In this document: positions 36,723 to 46,919 of the stretch, piece after piece | Numbering within the stretch: the stretch's first letter is position 1 | How the letters are laid out: each line of letters begins with the position of its first letter | Origin: Dichetophora obliterata | Taxonomy: Eukaryota > Arthropoda > Insecta > Diptera > Sciomyzidae | DNA length: 64,000 bases | Assembly (NCBI GenBank): GCA_963920525.1 | Contig: OY986435.1 | Location: forward strand, 275,240,848-275,304,847 | Direction: 5' to 3' | The notes under the pieces: generated by a model | Told to the model about the DNA's origin: nothing | What the model saw: the letters and a program-made list of their open reading frames with translations, nothing else | The model's database searches: none | Made by a program: the position numbers and the translations under genes

Positions 36723-37479
36723 TTCATATACATATTAAATGTACATATATAAATTCACATTATTTGCTTTCGGTTTTTTCGTTTTTTATTATTTTCGTTT
36801 ATTTTCAGCAAGATAATAATAAACAATAGAGAATGCAGATGAGTGCAGCTACAGAGCCAGTATATATTACTACTACGCAGGTTTGCTTTGAAAACTGTAT
36901 TTATTTTTAAATACCGGAAAAATTTGAATTATAAAAAATTTGAATTATTATAAAAATATATTTTGTTAACTAAAATTTAAAATTTAAATTACTTTTAAAA
37001 TATAGGTGAAGGGCTGGGTTGTGAACCATTGCTTAATTTTCTTTCCCTAATTGACATATCACTAATCTTTCAATTGTCAATTTTGTCTTTTGACATGACT
37101 CAGTTTTTTTAGTGACACCTATGTGTAAAGACCTATTGCTTGCGGCAGCTACAGACATCGTGTTTGAAAATGGATTGCAAAAACTTTTTAGATTTTTTTT
37201 TCAAAGTGCTATCCAAGTGAGTGAAGTTATTCCCAAAAGGTGAGTGTAATGAATATCTATTTTTTGCTTTGATTCTATTTTACGATTTAATACTTGCTTA
37301 TGTCTATATGATTGGAAGTGTCGTTGTTTTTGACATTTGCAAAATGGTGTCATGGCTGGGTTGTGAACCACTGTGGTGATTAGACTAGATTTCTACTAGA
37401 ACTGTCAAATATCTTTGTTACTATAAATAGTAATTTGTTACTTCTGGATAAAATTGGGTTAATACAAGCAGCTACTCCA

Positions 37480-39241
37480 AAGAAACCATCGAAAAGTGGC
37501 CAAAAGGCAATGGAGAGCTGACTTCTCCAGACAAAATTGATGATCTGAAGCAGAAAAAACAGCAGCAAAGTCAAAACTACCAGCAAAAGCAGCACTGAAG
37601 AAGGCACAACCAGCATCAACCAAGCGTCCTAAGTAATGTCCGACCGAAATTTCGGTTTCGATTACGGCCAGTTTCAGCTCTTTTTGGCAGTTTCGGCTAG
37701 TTTCGGTTATTCGGCCATATTGAGGCTTTTGAACTTTTGGTAAAAATTTCGGAAAATTTCAAGAATAGCTACAACTATAATTTTGAATTTTTTTTTTTTT
37801 GCAGATTATATTGATTTTTGCCTCCTTACTCCAAATCTGAAAAAATTGCATGCCACTCGCAATTGGTTTAGAAGTTATAGGCCTCCAAAATTGGAAAAAA
37901 TAGCCTAAAAATTTTGCTATTTTTCTAAATTTTTCAACAAAACTATACTCTATGGGTATCATAAGAAAGGTAATTTAAGTACCTATTCAACAAGGTACTT
38001 ATTAAAATATGAAAATCCATGCAAAACTTTTAAAGATATAAACATTTTTAGTGTAGTGCTTTCGTAAAAGGGAAACCACTAGTTTTTCAGACAAATTGTA
38101 AATATAATAACAGGTATATCTTAAAAAGTTATGAATATACTTTCAAGCTTGATACCTCGTTGAATAGGTACTCGCATTTCTTTTCTTTGGATACCCATAA
38201 CGCGGAACACTAAAAAAACAGAAAGATTTATAGCCCATTTTGCAACTTTGGAGGCTTATAACTTCTAAGCCAATTGCCAGTGGCCTGAAATTTGGATTTG
38301 GTTTGAGGAGGTTAAGGTTCGTATAATCCAACAAAATTATATTAAAAAAGAGAGTTTTCGCTATTCTTGACTTATACCAAAATTTCTTGCATCCGTCATT
38401 TAATTGAAATATATAAGTTTGGTTTAACAAAAGTATTTACAGCGTATTGTACAAAACAAAAATGATGACATCATCTATAATTTGATTTATCTTGCTAACG
38501 CAAAACATTTTGGTTAATTTTATGCGTTCGATACTATCAGTTTCGATATTTTCATCTCTATTGCAATTACCATTAAAGTTTTATAGATACTTAAGCCGAA
38601 AATTGATATATAAACTTCCGAATAGATTCTGTGTGTGTGTGGAATGAAGGAAGGAAAAAACGAAATACATATTTCTATTTTTAAAATACTAAACTTTTAA
38701 GAATAACAGAAATACTTCGCTCTGTAGTTCTAAAAAATGTACATTGTAGGTTCATACTATTTTGAGTGTTTAATAAGTGTGTAATAAGTGTGTAATAATA
38801 AATAAATAAAAAACTTATCTCATTTATTATTATAGTAAACTTCAATTAATTATAAGCTTCAATATTCAAATAATACTTGTTTTATACTAGCAGTACTTTT
38901 GTTTTCTTTTAATAAAAACAATCATTTGTAAAAACTTAAATTTTCATATTAATAACCAGTTTCGGTTTCAGCCAAATATTAAAAAATGACCGAATATTCG
39001 GTTTCGGTCGGACACTAGTCCTAAGGCAAAAGAACCAATAAAACCATCTGATGAGGACATTGATTTTGGCACCATTTGTTTGAGGTTTTTGTCTAAAGAA
39101 CTGACCCCCAAAAACTTCATCGAATGCAACACATGAGACCGTCCTATTCACTTGAACTGCGTCGATATGGGAACGCATTTGTATGTCACATACAAACATT
39201 GCTACACCGATTTCGATGAAGATGAAGAAAATTATGATTGA
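37480..39241 (+). pseudogene. DNA transposase C-terminus with a PHD-like Cys/His motif, split by hAT
   Basis: A lysine/glutamine-rich stretch leads to ASTKRPK at 37632. Counting the 8-bp duplication once, the frame resumes after the hAT element as AKEPIKPSDEDIDFG. It ends at 39241 with FIECNT-stop-DRPIHLNCVDMG and KHCYTDFDEDEENYD. The Cys/His pattern (a stop codon replaces one Cys) is like the C-terminal motif seen in pogo/Tigger-type DDE_1 proteins. This assignment is tentative; a host PHD gene fragment is the alternative. GGCTGGGTTGTGAACCA occurs twice upstream (37013, 37353) as a direct repeat. Confidence 0.45.
37634..39017. mobile_element. hAT-type non-autonomous element
   Basis: A perfect 8-bp duplication GTCCTAAG flanks it (37626-37633 and 39018-39025). 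The TIRs TA(A/G)TGTCCGACCGAAA fit the hAT pattern of 8-bp duplications and YARNG ends. Subterminal regions hold repeated CGGTTTCG/CCGAAAC motifs. The 1384-bp interior has no long frame. Confidence 0.9.
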
Positions 39242-39244
39242 ACA

Positions 39245-41235
39245 CTTTCATTCACTACGATTTTTTTAGCCTAATTAGCGGCATTATAACATGTTTTTCC
39301 TCTTGAGGCTTTTAAAATAAATAAAATCTCAACTTGTTATAAAATAAAATCCCAAGATCGTCCCGAAATTCAAAAAGTTTTTATTTTGTAATTTTTTTAC
39401 AGTACATATTCTGTATCAAACTGATATAACAAATAAGTACAATTTGTACCAGTTCAACAACAAAATAAACCAAACAAAATTTGACAGTCATATATTCTCA
39501 GAAATGTATAACATAGTTTTTGTAATACATGTACAAATACATATATTTGGTTTAGCAGTAACTGACTACATACAATTATTTTAAATCACTGTTTAAAAAA
39601 CAAATTCTTGAAATTTTTTTTTTATATATATTATTGTTCAATTAACCTTCAATAAATCCATTCTGCTTATAATACAGATTCTACAACGCTTAAAACCAGG
39701 TGCGTCAGAGTAAATTAACAAAGCAGAGTAACTTTAAACACGTCTTTCTCAAAACATACTTTTTCAAAACTGGCTACACTTCAGCAAACAAACTAATCGA
39801 CCAACGAAAATTTCTTTTAATCTGTCTGAATTGTAATCCTACACATCTTTTAACAAGATGAGCGTCTTTTGATAATTTTTCTAGGTTTTACACGCAAAAT
39901 ATTGTCAAAAATAATGTAAATTTTGTAAAATTTTTTTCAACGCTTCGTGATGGAGAAATGGAGAAATGCAGAATGGAAAGATGAGAAGATGAATTTTCTT
40001 TTTAGATGAACTGGTCAGACGAGTATCAATGGCTCGATTATTCAGAAGACAAGTTCAGTATGTGTTTTTGATGTTAGACAGGTTGACAAAAGAGGTGACA
40101 AAAAATTAGGAAGCTTAGTCAAAAAACCATTCGTTAATTGGGAGAATGAAAAATAAGAAATAGAAATATACTTACTTCAATAGGCCCCAGGTGTTATTCT
40201 CTGACTAAAATGATTTTTGGATAGGTTGTCATAATTTTTAATGCGTACTCAACTGATACATAAGGCATGCAAAAGAATTGTTCTTATATGCCAACATTTT
40301 TCTTAAAATAAATAATAAATAATAGTTATAAATAAAAATAATAATGCGAGATTTTCTCAATCTACGAAGAAAAAAGAAAAAAAAACTTAAACAATTTTTC
40401 TTGGAAACAAAGTCTCAAAAACTTCAAAAGGGATTCATAAAACGGTGCTTTTAGTGTTTTTAAAAAATTCTTTTAAAGCCTCAAGATAGAATTTTGTTAT
40501 TAAGTGCTCTGATTAAGCTTTTTACTCAAACACTTTTTGTGTAGTGGTTAACTTTTGTGAAATTATGTAGATTCTTTTATAATAATAAATGTTGCTTAAT
40601 AAATTTTGGTTTTATTTAAATTAGCGATGGAAAGCATAGCGTAAATTAGAAAATATTCATTTAGCTAAAGCTTTGATGGACAAATTGATTTTTTTAAGTT
40701 TTAATCTCATGGATAGTTCATACAAAAATTTTTCCGCAAGTTTTTGCAGGTTTTCAAATTATTTGCATGTTAATAAGAGTCCTTAAAATCTGAAGAATTT
40801 TTGTATTATTACTGCTTTTTTGATAAAAAATAATTTTTTTTTTAAACCTAAAAGACTGTAAGTTCTTTTAAAAAGGTATGAATTGTAATGACAGAGAAGA
40901 AAGTTACAAAATGTTCTGTTTTTCTGATACAATTAAGTGTTTAAAAGAAAAAACTTAAAGTGTGGTTTTTCTCTATAGGCAATTCAATGAAACACCCTGT
41001 AACCAAGAGGGGGTTTGAGATGGATCCCATCTCCAGAATAATTTTTTTAGGAATGAACGAAGAAATCATATCACAAAAATTTTTAATTTTGTCCTGCTAG
41101 ATTTATCAAATCGCGCACACTGCGATTTTTAAGATGGATTTGTGGTTTTAGCCCATAGCCTCAATATTTTCAAATTCACTTATACGAACGCTGCCTTTTA
41201 TGTACTGCACCCAACAATGAAAAGATTGTGGTTAA
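39245..41235. other. no gene recognised
   Basis: AT-rich with only short frames and no repeat structure that I can define. Confidence 0.45.
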
Positions 41236-41984
41236 TCAGTTAAAATGGCTTTTTATATTTTAAACTATTTTCAAGATGATCAATACACTTTGCTATTTGT
41301 TTGAACCAATTTTCGAAACAGTTTTGCATCTCTGAAGTTGATACCTCCTAAACTAGGTATTTGAAGGCCTCAATGTGCTGTTTTGTGGTAGAAATACGCT
41401 CTTTGCGGAATTTTATCATAATGTGAGGAAAAAATAAGAAGCCATTGAGTGCCAAATCGGTACTATATGGCGGTAGTATCCATCAATTTCACCTTTTGAT
41501 TGCTCAAACCAGCTTTTGCTTGAGTTAATGTGTGGGAGCTCTATTGCCGCAATGGATGATGATCTTCCTTCGGCGGTTTTCCTTAATTCTCAAAAAACTT
41601 CTGGCAAAGATATAGTTGTGTACCATTCAGCATAAACAGTTCTATGTTGCTCGAAAGGTACCTGTCGGGTTTTGCTCACTTTGATAGACCCAAACAGTGG
41701 AGTGCTGTTTTTTCATGCTCATAAGCATACACGGTTTGAAATCTTGGAATAAATTTTAATACTTTTGGGCTTACATATATGACCACACCAAAATTATTTT
41801 TAAATTAAAAACTGGCCAAATATTCAAATTCAGTTTTAATAAAAAAAGTATTGAAATTATTATTGCTCAGTTTGTATTAATTTTTAATAATGATTTTGTA
41901 CTAAAAAGTAGATATAATAGTGAATATAGTATCAAATTTATTCGAAAGGGTATAAAATATCATTGTGAGTTTTTTTATGTATTA

Positions 41985-43497
41985 CGCCCATTTCAGATTG
42001 AGGTGACCTATCAGTCGCACTGACCATCTCTGATTTGGCTCAAAATTTGTTTTTAGGTTGGTTTTTTGTTAATAAAACCAATTCTTGAGTTTAAAGTTTA
42101 AAAAATTTTTTTTGCGGAGCCACAGCCATTCGAATGCCAAAATAGGGCCTATTTTTAAACAACGTAGCTCAGTCAATTTAAATCCAATTTTTGTAAATAA
42201 GGTATCATTGGAAAGGTTATTTTGTCTATTTTAAGGAAAAAATATAAATTTTTTGGAAAAATTGCAGTAAGTTGGCCCATTCTTCGTTTTAAAGTTTAAT
42301 GCCATGCCAACAACAGACGCTATAATTTTTTTTCAGTTTATTAATTTTGGTTTTTTGTAAGTTTCAATACCTTTCCAACGATATAAAATTAAGGTGTGCT
42401 CTTGAAGGGTTCAGAAGTTATGGCGTATAACGTGCAGTGTTAAGCAATTTTCAATACAGATTCAACTAGCTATCAAAGCTTCACAGCATACATTTTTTTC
42501 CTTGTGTTGAATTTGAAAAAAAAGTTGAATTTGTTCAAAATTAGGCGATTGCTTACAGCAGCTTGTGTTTTTGTGTGTACGTGTTTTAGTTTTTGCAAGA
42601 CACAAGTTTGCAATAGAAAACAAATTAAGGCTATTCGGGCAAATAGCTTTGCAAATTAATGCCCTACCAAATATTTGCCATCAAGTGTAAGCACACTTCT
42701 TAGAACACTGTTGCAAACAAAACTCACAACTGTTTTGGACTTTGTTTTATTAGCGGCGTTTGGTTAAAATGTGACAGCTGATTGATTGGCAAATAAGTGT
42801 TGCCCATGCTCGACTGTATGCAATGTGATTTTAGTGTTGCAAATTTGACACAGTCGGACAAATGCAAATCTGTACATTTTGTTGTTGTGTTGAAAATATT
42901 TGCCATTATATTTTGCAAATGCCACGATGCCACGCTATTTGCCCGTAATCGGGAATAGCCCTATTGTATGTCGGGAAAAGCGAGCAAAATAGACTACTTG
43001 CTGAGCATGTATGCTGTAAAGCTTTGATAGCTAGTTGAATTTGTATTGAAAATAGTTTCACACTGCACGTTTTACGCTATAACTTCTGAACTCTTTAAGA
43101 GCACACCTTAATTTTATATTGTTGCAAAGGTATTGAAACGTACAAAAAACCAAAATTAATAAACTGAAAAAAAATTATAGCGTCTGTTGTTGGCATGCCA
43201 TTAAACTTTAAAACGAAGAATGGACCAACTTACTGCAATTTTTCCAAAAGTTTTATATTTTTTCCTTAAAATACACAAAATAACCTATTCAATGGCATCT
43301 TATTTACAAAAATCGGATTTAAATTGACTGAGCTACGTCGTTTCAAAACACACCCTATTTTGACCTTGAAAAATGGTTCTAAAAATTTATAACTTCGGAT
43401 TTAGTTTTCTAAGCCATAAACCAATCTAGGAACAAAATTTGAGTCAAATCGGAGATGGTCCGTGCGACTGATAAGTCACCTAAATCTGAAATGGGCG
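41985..43497. mobile_element. foldback element with arms of about 500 bp
   Basis: The left arm 41985-42491 and right arm 43009-43497 are inverted copies of each other. They begin CGCCCATTTCAGATT and share TCAGTCGCAC, CAACAACAGACGCTATAA and CTAGCTATCAAAGCTT. ATTA lies at both borders (41981-41984, 43498-43501) and fits a 4-bp target duplication; the sister MITE at 44674 shows the uninterrupted order. The loop of about 517 bp carries another MITE. No coding capacity. Family unknown. Confidence 0.85.
42629..42960. mobile_element. MITE in the loop of the foldback element
   Basis: GGCTATTCGGGCAAATAGC on the left matches the inverse of GCTATTTGCCCGTAATC...GGGAATAGCC on the right, which has 7 extra bases. 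TTTGCAAAT motifs continue inward on both sides. About 332 bp, non-coding. Confidence 0.65.
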
Positions 43498-44673
43498 ATT
43501 AACAGTAAATAAAAAATTATATTTAAATATAATAGAGCATGTCTTAAAAATTAAATATAATATCGCAATAGTATCGAATAAATTCCAAGGGTATAAAATA
43601 TCGTTGTAATATTTGAACTGTATTAAAATGAAAACAAAATATATCAAAAGACCTTGTAATCAAATGAGGAGCATTAAATTTAATACTTTTTGAATTAAAA
43701 ATCTCTGTAATACTTTGCTTGTATTAAAATATATTCCAATATTTATAACTCTGTAGATTTATGATTATCCACCTGTAACGATGTCGTAGATTTGTTTTGA
43801 ACCACCCTTGCTGAATTTTTTATCGTTTTCTTGTACCAATCGACACGAGGTTTTCAGTTTTACTTAATTTAGTATCATGTTTTAATAATTTTTAGTTTGC
43901 ATGGAAGCCTTTTAAAATAGGAATAAACTATCGTTATCATATATCTACATGTAGGGCACGATAAAAAATAAAAGTTTTTATACCCATATTGTTTACGTAA
44001 TATCAAATACAAATTTTATTTTAAAGATAATGAGTGAATAAAAAAATACACAGTTTCGATAGTATCGTAATTATTTCCTTTTAATTAAGTAAGTAGAGTT
44101 CCTTTTTTTATAGTCATAGAGAAAAGTTCTGGTTTTTACATCTATATTTTTTCAAACTATTTTAAGGCATTTCATCTTAAAAATAAAAATGAATGATTTA
44201 AAAACGAATTTGAAGTTGTTGTTGATCTTCAAACTTACTTGTTCTAAAAAGCTCACAATTAAATTCACGTAAAAATTTGTTTTGTTTTACAAAAAGTTTT
44301 CATTTGATATTTTTAGAGATGAATTTGCTGTTCTTGTTCATTTTTATTGTTGGTTAAAAACTAAATTTAATTAAAAGTTATGTTCAATAAATAGAAATTA
44401 ATATCGGAAAAATTGCATTTATTTATTTTAAATAATGTAAAGAGCATAATGTAATATGTACGTATATTTTAAAAGAAATATAAAATTAATACATAAGTAA
44501 AGAAAATATATTTTTAATATGGAAAAAATAAAATTCATAACATAAGAAATTCGAATTTATTAGGGTATTTCAAAAATAAATAGGTTTTCAAAGCACAACG
44601 CATTCTTAGTAACGCATGCGCAAACCTGCGTGGTAGTAATACATATTGGCTCACATCTGTATTCTCTATTATT

Positions 44674-45059
44674 CATGGTTTGAAATCTTGGAATAAATTT
44701 TAATACTTGTGGACTTACATATATGACCACACCAAAATTATATTAAAATTAAATACTGGCCAAAAACTTAAATTAATTTTTAATAAAAAAAAGTATTGAA
44801 ACTTTTGTAAAAAATTTCGTTGTAATATATGAAATGTATTTAAATTTAATACAAAGTTGTATTTAATATAATACAGCATGTCTTTAAAATTAAATAATAT
44901 AATATCACAATAGTATCGAATTGATTCCAAGGGTATAAAATTTCGTTGATTTTAGAATTTTTTTATCAATTGAGTAGTATTAAATTTAATTTTTTTTTAA
45001 TTAAAAATCTTTGTTATATTTTGCTTGTATTAAAATTTATTCCAATATTTCTAACCGTG
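44674..45059. mobile_element. TA-flanked MITE, copy 2
   Basis: The left end CATGGTTTGAAATCTTGGAA and the right end (inverted) CACGGTTAGAAATATTGGAA match copy 1 at 41730. The right border has TA; the left now reads TT. Segment A shows the empty site, ATTCTCTATT joined to ATTATCTTGCTG. Confidence 0.8.
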
Positions 45060-45269
45060 TATTTATCTTGCTGAAAATCAACCAAACCAAAAACAAACGA
45101 AAAAACCGAAAGAAACTTATGTGTATTTATATATGCATATATTACATAAATTTAAAAAAAAAAACAAAAAAAAGCAGCACAACAACAAAGGAGACCATTG
45201 CAAAACAAACGAACAACAACAATAACAACAGCATAAGTAACTATTGAAGCAGCTTTTGTTTTTCTCATA

Positions 45270-46016
45270 CACTGAGATAAAAAACATACTTTAACATTAA
45301 ACAAAAAATTTTCAAATAGAAATTTAACTTATTTGCGTTTCTACAAAGCAAAATTTAAAACAAGCTTGTTTAATTTTCAACTATAAGCTCATTTCTATTT
45401 TTTGTATAAAATTTTCCTATTATTGCCTTAAAATAACAAAAAATACGTCGCTATCAGAGTTTGAATTAAAAAATTATGTGCAGTAAAATCATTGAAAATT
45501 ATTACCAGACAACTGAGACCCCGATTTTACATTTGAATGTTTGAAAATATTTTTGAATTAGTCTTACAAATTTTTAACATAAGATGAGATACGAACTGAT
45601 TAATTATTTTGATATTGAAAATATTTCAAGCCGCAACGAAATGCAAACTTCAGCAAATGAAGTCAAAAAATTTCTTATTCGGGGGTCCCAGGGGTCACTG
45701 ATCACGAATTTGATTTCGAAAACTCGAAAAAGTTATAAAAATGGCATCGAAGAAATGGCGGTTTAAAATATTTGTTTTAAATATTTAAGTTTTTGCATTA
45801 AATTTTTCGTTTAAATAAATGTGTTTAAGCTTACAATTTTTAAAATGAAAGTATATTTAAAAACACTGTTTTGAAAACAAAAACTTTTGTTTTATATTAA
45901 ACTTTAAAAACATATGAGTTTAACTTATATGAAATTGTTTCAAGCTCTATTTCAAAAACAAATTCGTTTAATATGAACACAATTTCATTTTATTTTAACA
46001 CATATTTCCCTCAGTG
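45270..46016. mobile_element. CACTGAG-ended MITE
   Basis: The ends are CACTGAG and CTCAGTG, flanked by TA at 45268-45269 and 46017-46018. In segment A the same site reads TTTCTCATACGTATATA with a single TA, an exact empty site. The rest of the TIR is only loosely conserved. 747 bp, with one 60-codon frame and no recognisable protein. Confidence 0.8.
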
Positions 46017-46275
46017 TACGAATATATAAATATTTTTTTCATAGATTTTGCTGTTTTGTGACTTTATTAAAGAAGTGACAAAATTCAGAGTTAGATATTC
46101 GTTTTATTCGTAGTATAACTAATATTTGTCATATATTTGTTCTTTGTACGATGAATATTAAAGGCTGTAGGTATGCCCCAAATTGTCAACTTAACTTTTT
46201 AAATGTGTTTGAAGAAATTAGTGAAAATGACCCCTATACAAACCGCGCTATAAGTCGTAATTCTACGTCAAAAAA

Positions 46276-46850
46276 TACACCATAAAATAAAAAAACTTTA
46301 AAAAAAGTTAAAATTATAAATAACCAAGATGAAAACCAAAGCAAGTCTGCCGATGTAGTTAATGTGACTGGTTATAATTTTAATGCTAAGCTTAGAAGTT
46401 TAGTTTTTGAAATTTTAAAAACTTTCTCTTTACTGCTAAGTGAGGTATGTCTCATATTTGTTAATACAAAATTACGGCTAATTTTAAGGGACAACAACTT
46501 CAATATTTTCATGATTGTTGTAATTTGCCGAATCCACTTTGCGTTTTTAACAATTTGAACTTGTGCGAGATCGCCACAATGCCTGTTCTTATTTTCATGT
46601 ACTTTTCTTTGTTGGTAATTTCGTATCGCTGTTGTTGCATTTGTTGTTGTACTCTTCTAATACTTTTTAGGTGTTTCTGACAATGCAAAATTCGGCTGAA
46701 TTTATGTCGACGAAAAAACTAACTTTAAAGTTGATTTCTAAAGTTGCAAGCGTAAATTTTTCTATCAATGTTCTTATTTGGAAAGTTAAGTTTGAAGTGT
46801 AAGGTTGTGAGCAGTGAGTGGATTACTCATATACTATACTATAACATACA
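46276..46850. other. no gene recognised
   Basis: AT-rich, short frames only, some TTGTTG runs at about 46625. Confidence 0.4.
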
Positions 46851-46852
46851 GT

Positions 46853-46912
46853 GCCGGCTTTAGAGGGCCGGCCACTGGAGGCCGCCGGGGTCTACACGGC
46901 ACTGTGCGCGCA
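46853..46912. repeat. GC-rich block bounded by ACAGTGCCG / CGGCACTGT
   Basis: A sudden GC-rich stretch of 60 bases in AT-rich surroundings starts ACAGTGCCGGC and ends CGGCACTGTG, with GGGCCGGCC inside. CAGTGCCGGC resembles hAT-type termini, so this may be a solo or rearranged terminus. Confidence 0.4.
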
Positions 46913-46919
46913 CCTTTAC

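Larger units (their letters stand above)
29733..37006 (-). other. segment A: inverted partner of 44465-46275
   Basis: Three pieces (29733-29932, about 33888-33959, 36604-37006) match segment B in reverse orientation and in order. They are separated by a LINE (29933-33887) and a 2.6-kb element (33960-36603), neither of which is in B. Landmarks shared with B include ACGTAGAATTACG, AAAGTCACAAAACAGCAAAA, AGCAGCACAACAACAAA, GCAAACCTGCGT and TTAAAAATAAATA. Excluding insertions the segment is about 675 bp. Its nature (segmental duplication, unknown transposon, or arms of one large inverted structure) is unresolved. Confidence 0.8.
41730..43753. mobile_element. TA-flanked MITE, copy 1, inside mariner remnant
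   Basis: The TIRs CACGGTTTGAAATCTTGGAA (left) and, inverted on the right, CAGAGTTATAAATATTGGAA are each followed by TAWATTTTAATAC. TA flanks at 41728-41729 and 43754-43755. The pristine element is about 507 bp. It is split at 41985 by the foldback element. A sister copy is at 44674-45059. Confidence 0.82.
41240..43870 (-). pseudogene. second mariner transposase, decayed and split
   Basis: The N-terminal catalytic part is at about 43756-43870 (KFSKGGSKQIYDIVTGG). The rest is at 41240-41727. Counting the MITE's TA once, the frame continues straight across it as IYAYEHEKT. Then follow VPFEQHRTVYAEWYTTISLP, PPYSTDLALNGFLFFPH (the YSPDLAPNDFFLF region of relatives, with the last Asp altered) and ENWFKQIAKCIDHLE. 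Many stops and substitutions. It is from a different mariner subfamily than the copy at 23449. Confidence 0.85.
44465..46275 (+). other. segment B: inverted partner of 29733-37006
   Basis: Matches segment A in reverse order and orientation. It is interrupted by the MITEs 44674-45059 and 45270-46016, both absent from A. Without them it is about 675 bp, the same as A without its insertions. The outer limit is near ACGTAGAATTACG at 46260-46272; the inner limit is near TATATTTTAAAAG at about 44465. No protein frame is shared by the two copies. Confidence 0.8.
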
